Below are positions 45,172 through 46,550 of a stretch of 46,550 bases of DNA, piece by piece. Position numbers and translations under genes: made by a program. This DNA is from Nesterenkonia sp. PF2B19 (GTDB lineage Bacteria; Actinomycetota; Actinomycetes; Actinomycetales; Micrococcaceae), in the NCBI RefSeq assembly GCF_001758425.2, contig NZ_MDSS02000027.1, positions 1 to 46,550 of the forward strand, in the 5' to 3' direction. The notes below the pieces were generated by a model that worked only from the letters and a program-made list of their open reading frames with translations, did not search any database and was not told where the DNA came from. The number at the start of each line of letters is the position of its first letter. Position 1 is the first letter of the stretch.

Positions 45172-46550
45172 TCAGCCCAGCCGCGCCAGCACCTGCCCCG
45201 CCGTCAGGGAGGCTCCGGCGTCCAGCTCCTCACGGCGCAGCGTGCCGGCCCGGGGGGCGCGCACCGTGGACTCCATCTTCATGGCCTCCACGACGGCGAC
45301 GGCGGCACCCTCCTCCACGTCCGCCCCGTCCTCGGCCGCCCAGCTGACCAGGGTGCCGGCCACCGGGAGGTGATCGCGCCGTCGTCGGCATTCCCACCCG
45401 AGGAGCTGTGCGAATCCGCGGCTCCCGACGCGGTGCCGCCGGCGGAGCCGAACAGGCCCAGCAGGGCGGCGGGAAGCCCCAGGTTGACCGCACGGCCGTC
45501 GATCTCCACGGTGGCCCGGCGCATGCCCTGCTCCCGGTGCCGCACGGCGGCTGCCAGGTGCTCGGATTCGGCCAGCTCGGCCTCGAACTCGGTCTCGATC
45601 CACCGGGTGTGCACCCGGAAGCTCTCGGCGCCGTCGGCGGCGAGGAAGTCATCCGCCTCCAGCACTGCCCGGTGGAACGGCAGCACGGTGGGCAGGCCTT
45701 CGATCCGCATCTCGGCCAGCGCGGTGCGGGCCCGACGCAGCGCGGTCGCACGGTCCGACCCGGTCACGATGAGCTTGGCGATCAGGGAGTCGAAGGCCCC
45801 GGAGACCTCGTCACCGCTGCGGACCCCGGTGTCCAGGCGGATGCCCGGCCCGGTGGGCGGCTGCAGCAGATCCACGGGCCCGGGGGTGGGCAGGAAGCCG
45901 TGGGCAGGCTCTTCGGCGTTGAGGCGGAACTCGATCGCGTGGCCCCGGAGGGCACCCCGGTCTCGTGCAGCGCCGTGGCGGCGTCGCGGGCCGCCGCGCT
46001 CAGCGGCTCCCCGGCGGCGATGCGGAGCTGCTCGGCCACCAGGTCCACTCCGGAGGTCTCCTCGGTGACCGGGTGCTCCACCTGCAGGCGGGTGTTGACC
46101 TCCAGGAAGCTGAGCACCCCGTCCGGACTGAGCAGGTACTCCACGGTGCCGGCGCCCATATAGCCGGCGGCCGCGCAGATCGCTCCGGCAGAGTCGATCA
46201 CCGCGAGCCGATGCTCGGCGGACAGGAACGGCGCCGGAGCCTCCTCCACCAGCTTCTGGTTCCGGCGCTGCAGGGAGCAGTCGCGGATCCCGACGACGGC
46301 GACCTCACCCTGCGCATCGGCCACCACCTGGGCCTCCACATGGCGGGGGCGGTCCAGGAACCGCTCCACGAAGCACTCCCCGCGGCCGAAGGCCCCTTCA
46401 GCCTCGCGGACCGCGGAGGCGTAGGCGTCGTCGATCTCGTCGGTCTCCCGCACCACGCGCATGCCGCGCCCGCCGCCGCCGTGGGCGCTGCTGACACCGG
46501 GCAGGCCGTGCTCGGCGGCGAAGGCGCGCACCTCGCAGCACCTCGACGGG
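45172..46550 (-). pseudogene. Biotin-dependent acyl-CoA-type carboxylase, alpha subunit (biotin carboxylase plus biotin carrier), 5' end outside the window, frameshifted
   Basis: The alpha subunit of a biotin-dependent carboxylase (acetyl/propionyl-CoA type). It carboxylates biotin with ATP and bicarbonate on a C-terminal carrier domain. Visible from the right edge inward are the ATP-grasp loop [46 protein letters not shown], and after a frame change near 45951 [13 protein letters not shown]. After another change near 45366 come VAGTLVSWAAEDG and the biotinyl site EAMKMES. Each break is repaired by one base in a C run (read on the minus strand). Near the edge the expected ATP-binding lysine segment before HGGGG is shortened to LPGVSSA, so that stretch is also suspect. 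The partner beta subunit should lie outside the window. The acyl-CoA substrate cannot be told. Confidence 0.8.

Overview
The window is high-GC DNA with the codon use and gene families of an actinobacterium. Probably it is a member of Micrococcales, and a halotolerant or alkaliphilic genus such as Nesterenkonia would fit the very acidic secreted amylase and cutinase. The genus is an inference. No rRNA, tRNA, CRISPR array, phage gene or transposase is visible. The gene content is mostly catabolic: transporter, enzymes and a divergent regulator, repeated module after module.

Layout. 0-4 kb (minus strand): the 5' part of gcvP behind a tandem glycine riboswitch, then a DUF368 (PopT-type) membrane protein. 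4-11 kb (plus): a GltS-type symporter, a secreted cutinase/polyester hydrolase, a secreted GH13 alpha-amylase with two starch-binding modules, and a YtcJ-like amidohydrolase. 11-16 kb: alcohol dehydrogenase plus an SLC23/NCS2-like permease, divergent from a GAF-PucR regulator. 16-24 kb: a double-Lrp regulator divergent from an amino-acid 2-monooxygenase, a ureohydrolase, an NCS1 permease, a YjiH protein and a threonine dehydratase. 24-31 kb: sodium symporter, RidA, a D-serine-dehydratase-like PLP enzyme and an N-acyl-D-amino-acid deacylase, divergent from a YheO-type regulator, 2-keto-3-deoxygluconate (KDG) kinase and KDPG aldolase. 31-38 kb: cyclase-family hydrolase, two succinate-semialdehyde-type dehydrogenases and GABA transaminase, divergent from a LysR regulator. 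38-43 kb: FAD monooxygenase divergent from an NRAMP-like transporter and a DUF1445 protein, then DUF1989 and a GntR regulator. 43-46.5 kb: MerR regulator, mercuric reductase, and a biotin-dependent carboxylase alpha subunit cut by the window edge.

How the genes may work together. The 24-31 kb block reads as a complete route from N-acetyl-D-glucosaminate (the oxidised end sugar left by chitin monooxygenases): uptake, deacetylation, PLP-dependent deamination/dehydration with RidA clean-up to KDG, phosphorylation, and cleavage to pyruvate and glyceraldehyde-3-phosphate. An analogous pathway has been described in marine Gammaproteobacteria, and here it would be actinobacterial. The 17-20 kb and 32-37 kb blocks together suggest arginine to 4-guanidinobutyrate to GABA to succinate, with an amidase missing from the window. 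The 39-42 kb block resembles the ycsG-ycsI part of the Bacillus 5-oxoprolinase locus.

Two window-wide patterns stand out. First, at least nine apparent one-base deletions, all in G or C runs, break five otherwise well-conserved genes, and a tenth probably removed the alcohol dehydrogenase stop codon. This looks like sequence error or very recent decay. Second, six long palindromic elements in three related sequence types sit at gene 3' ends, five of them between convergent genes. They look like a dispersed repeat family that doubles as bidirectional terminators.
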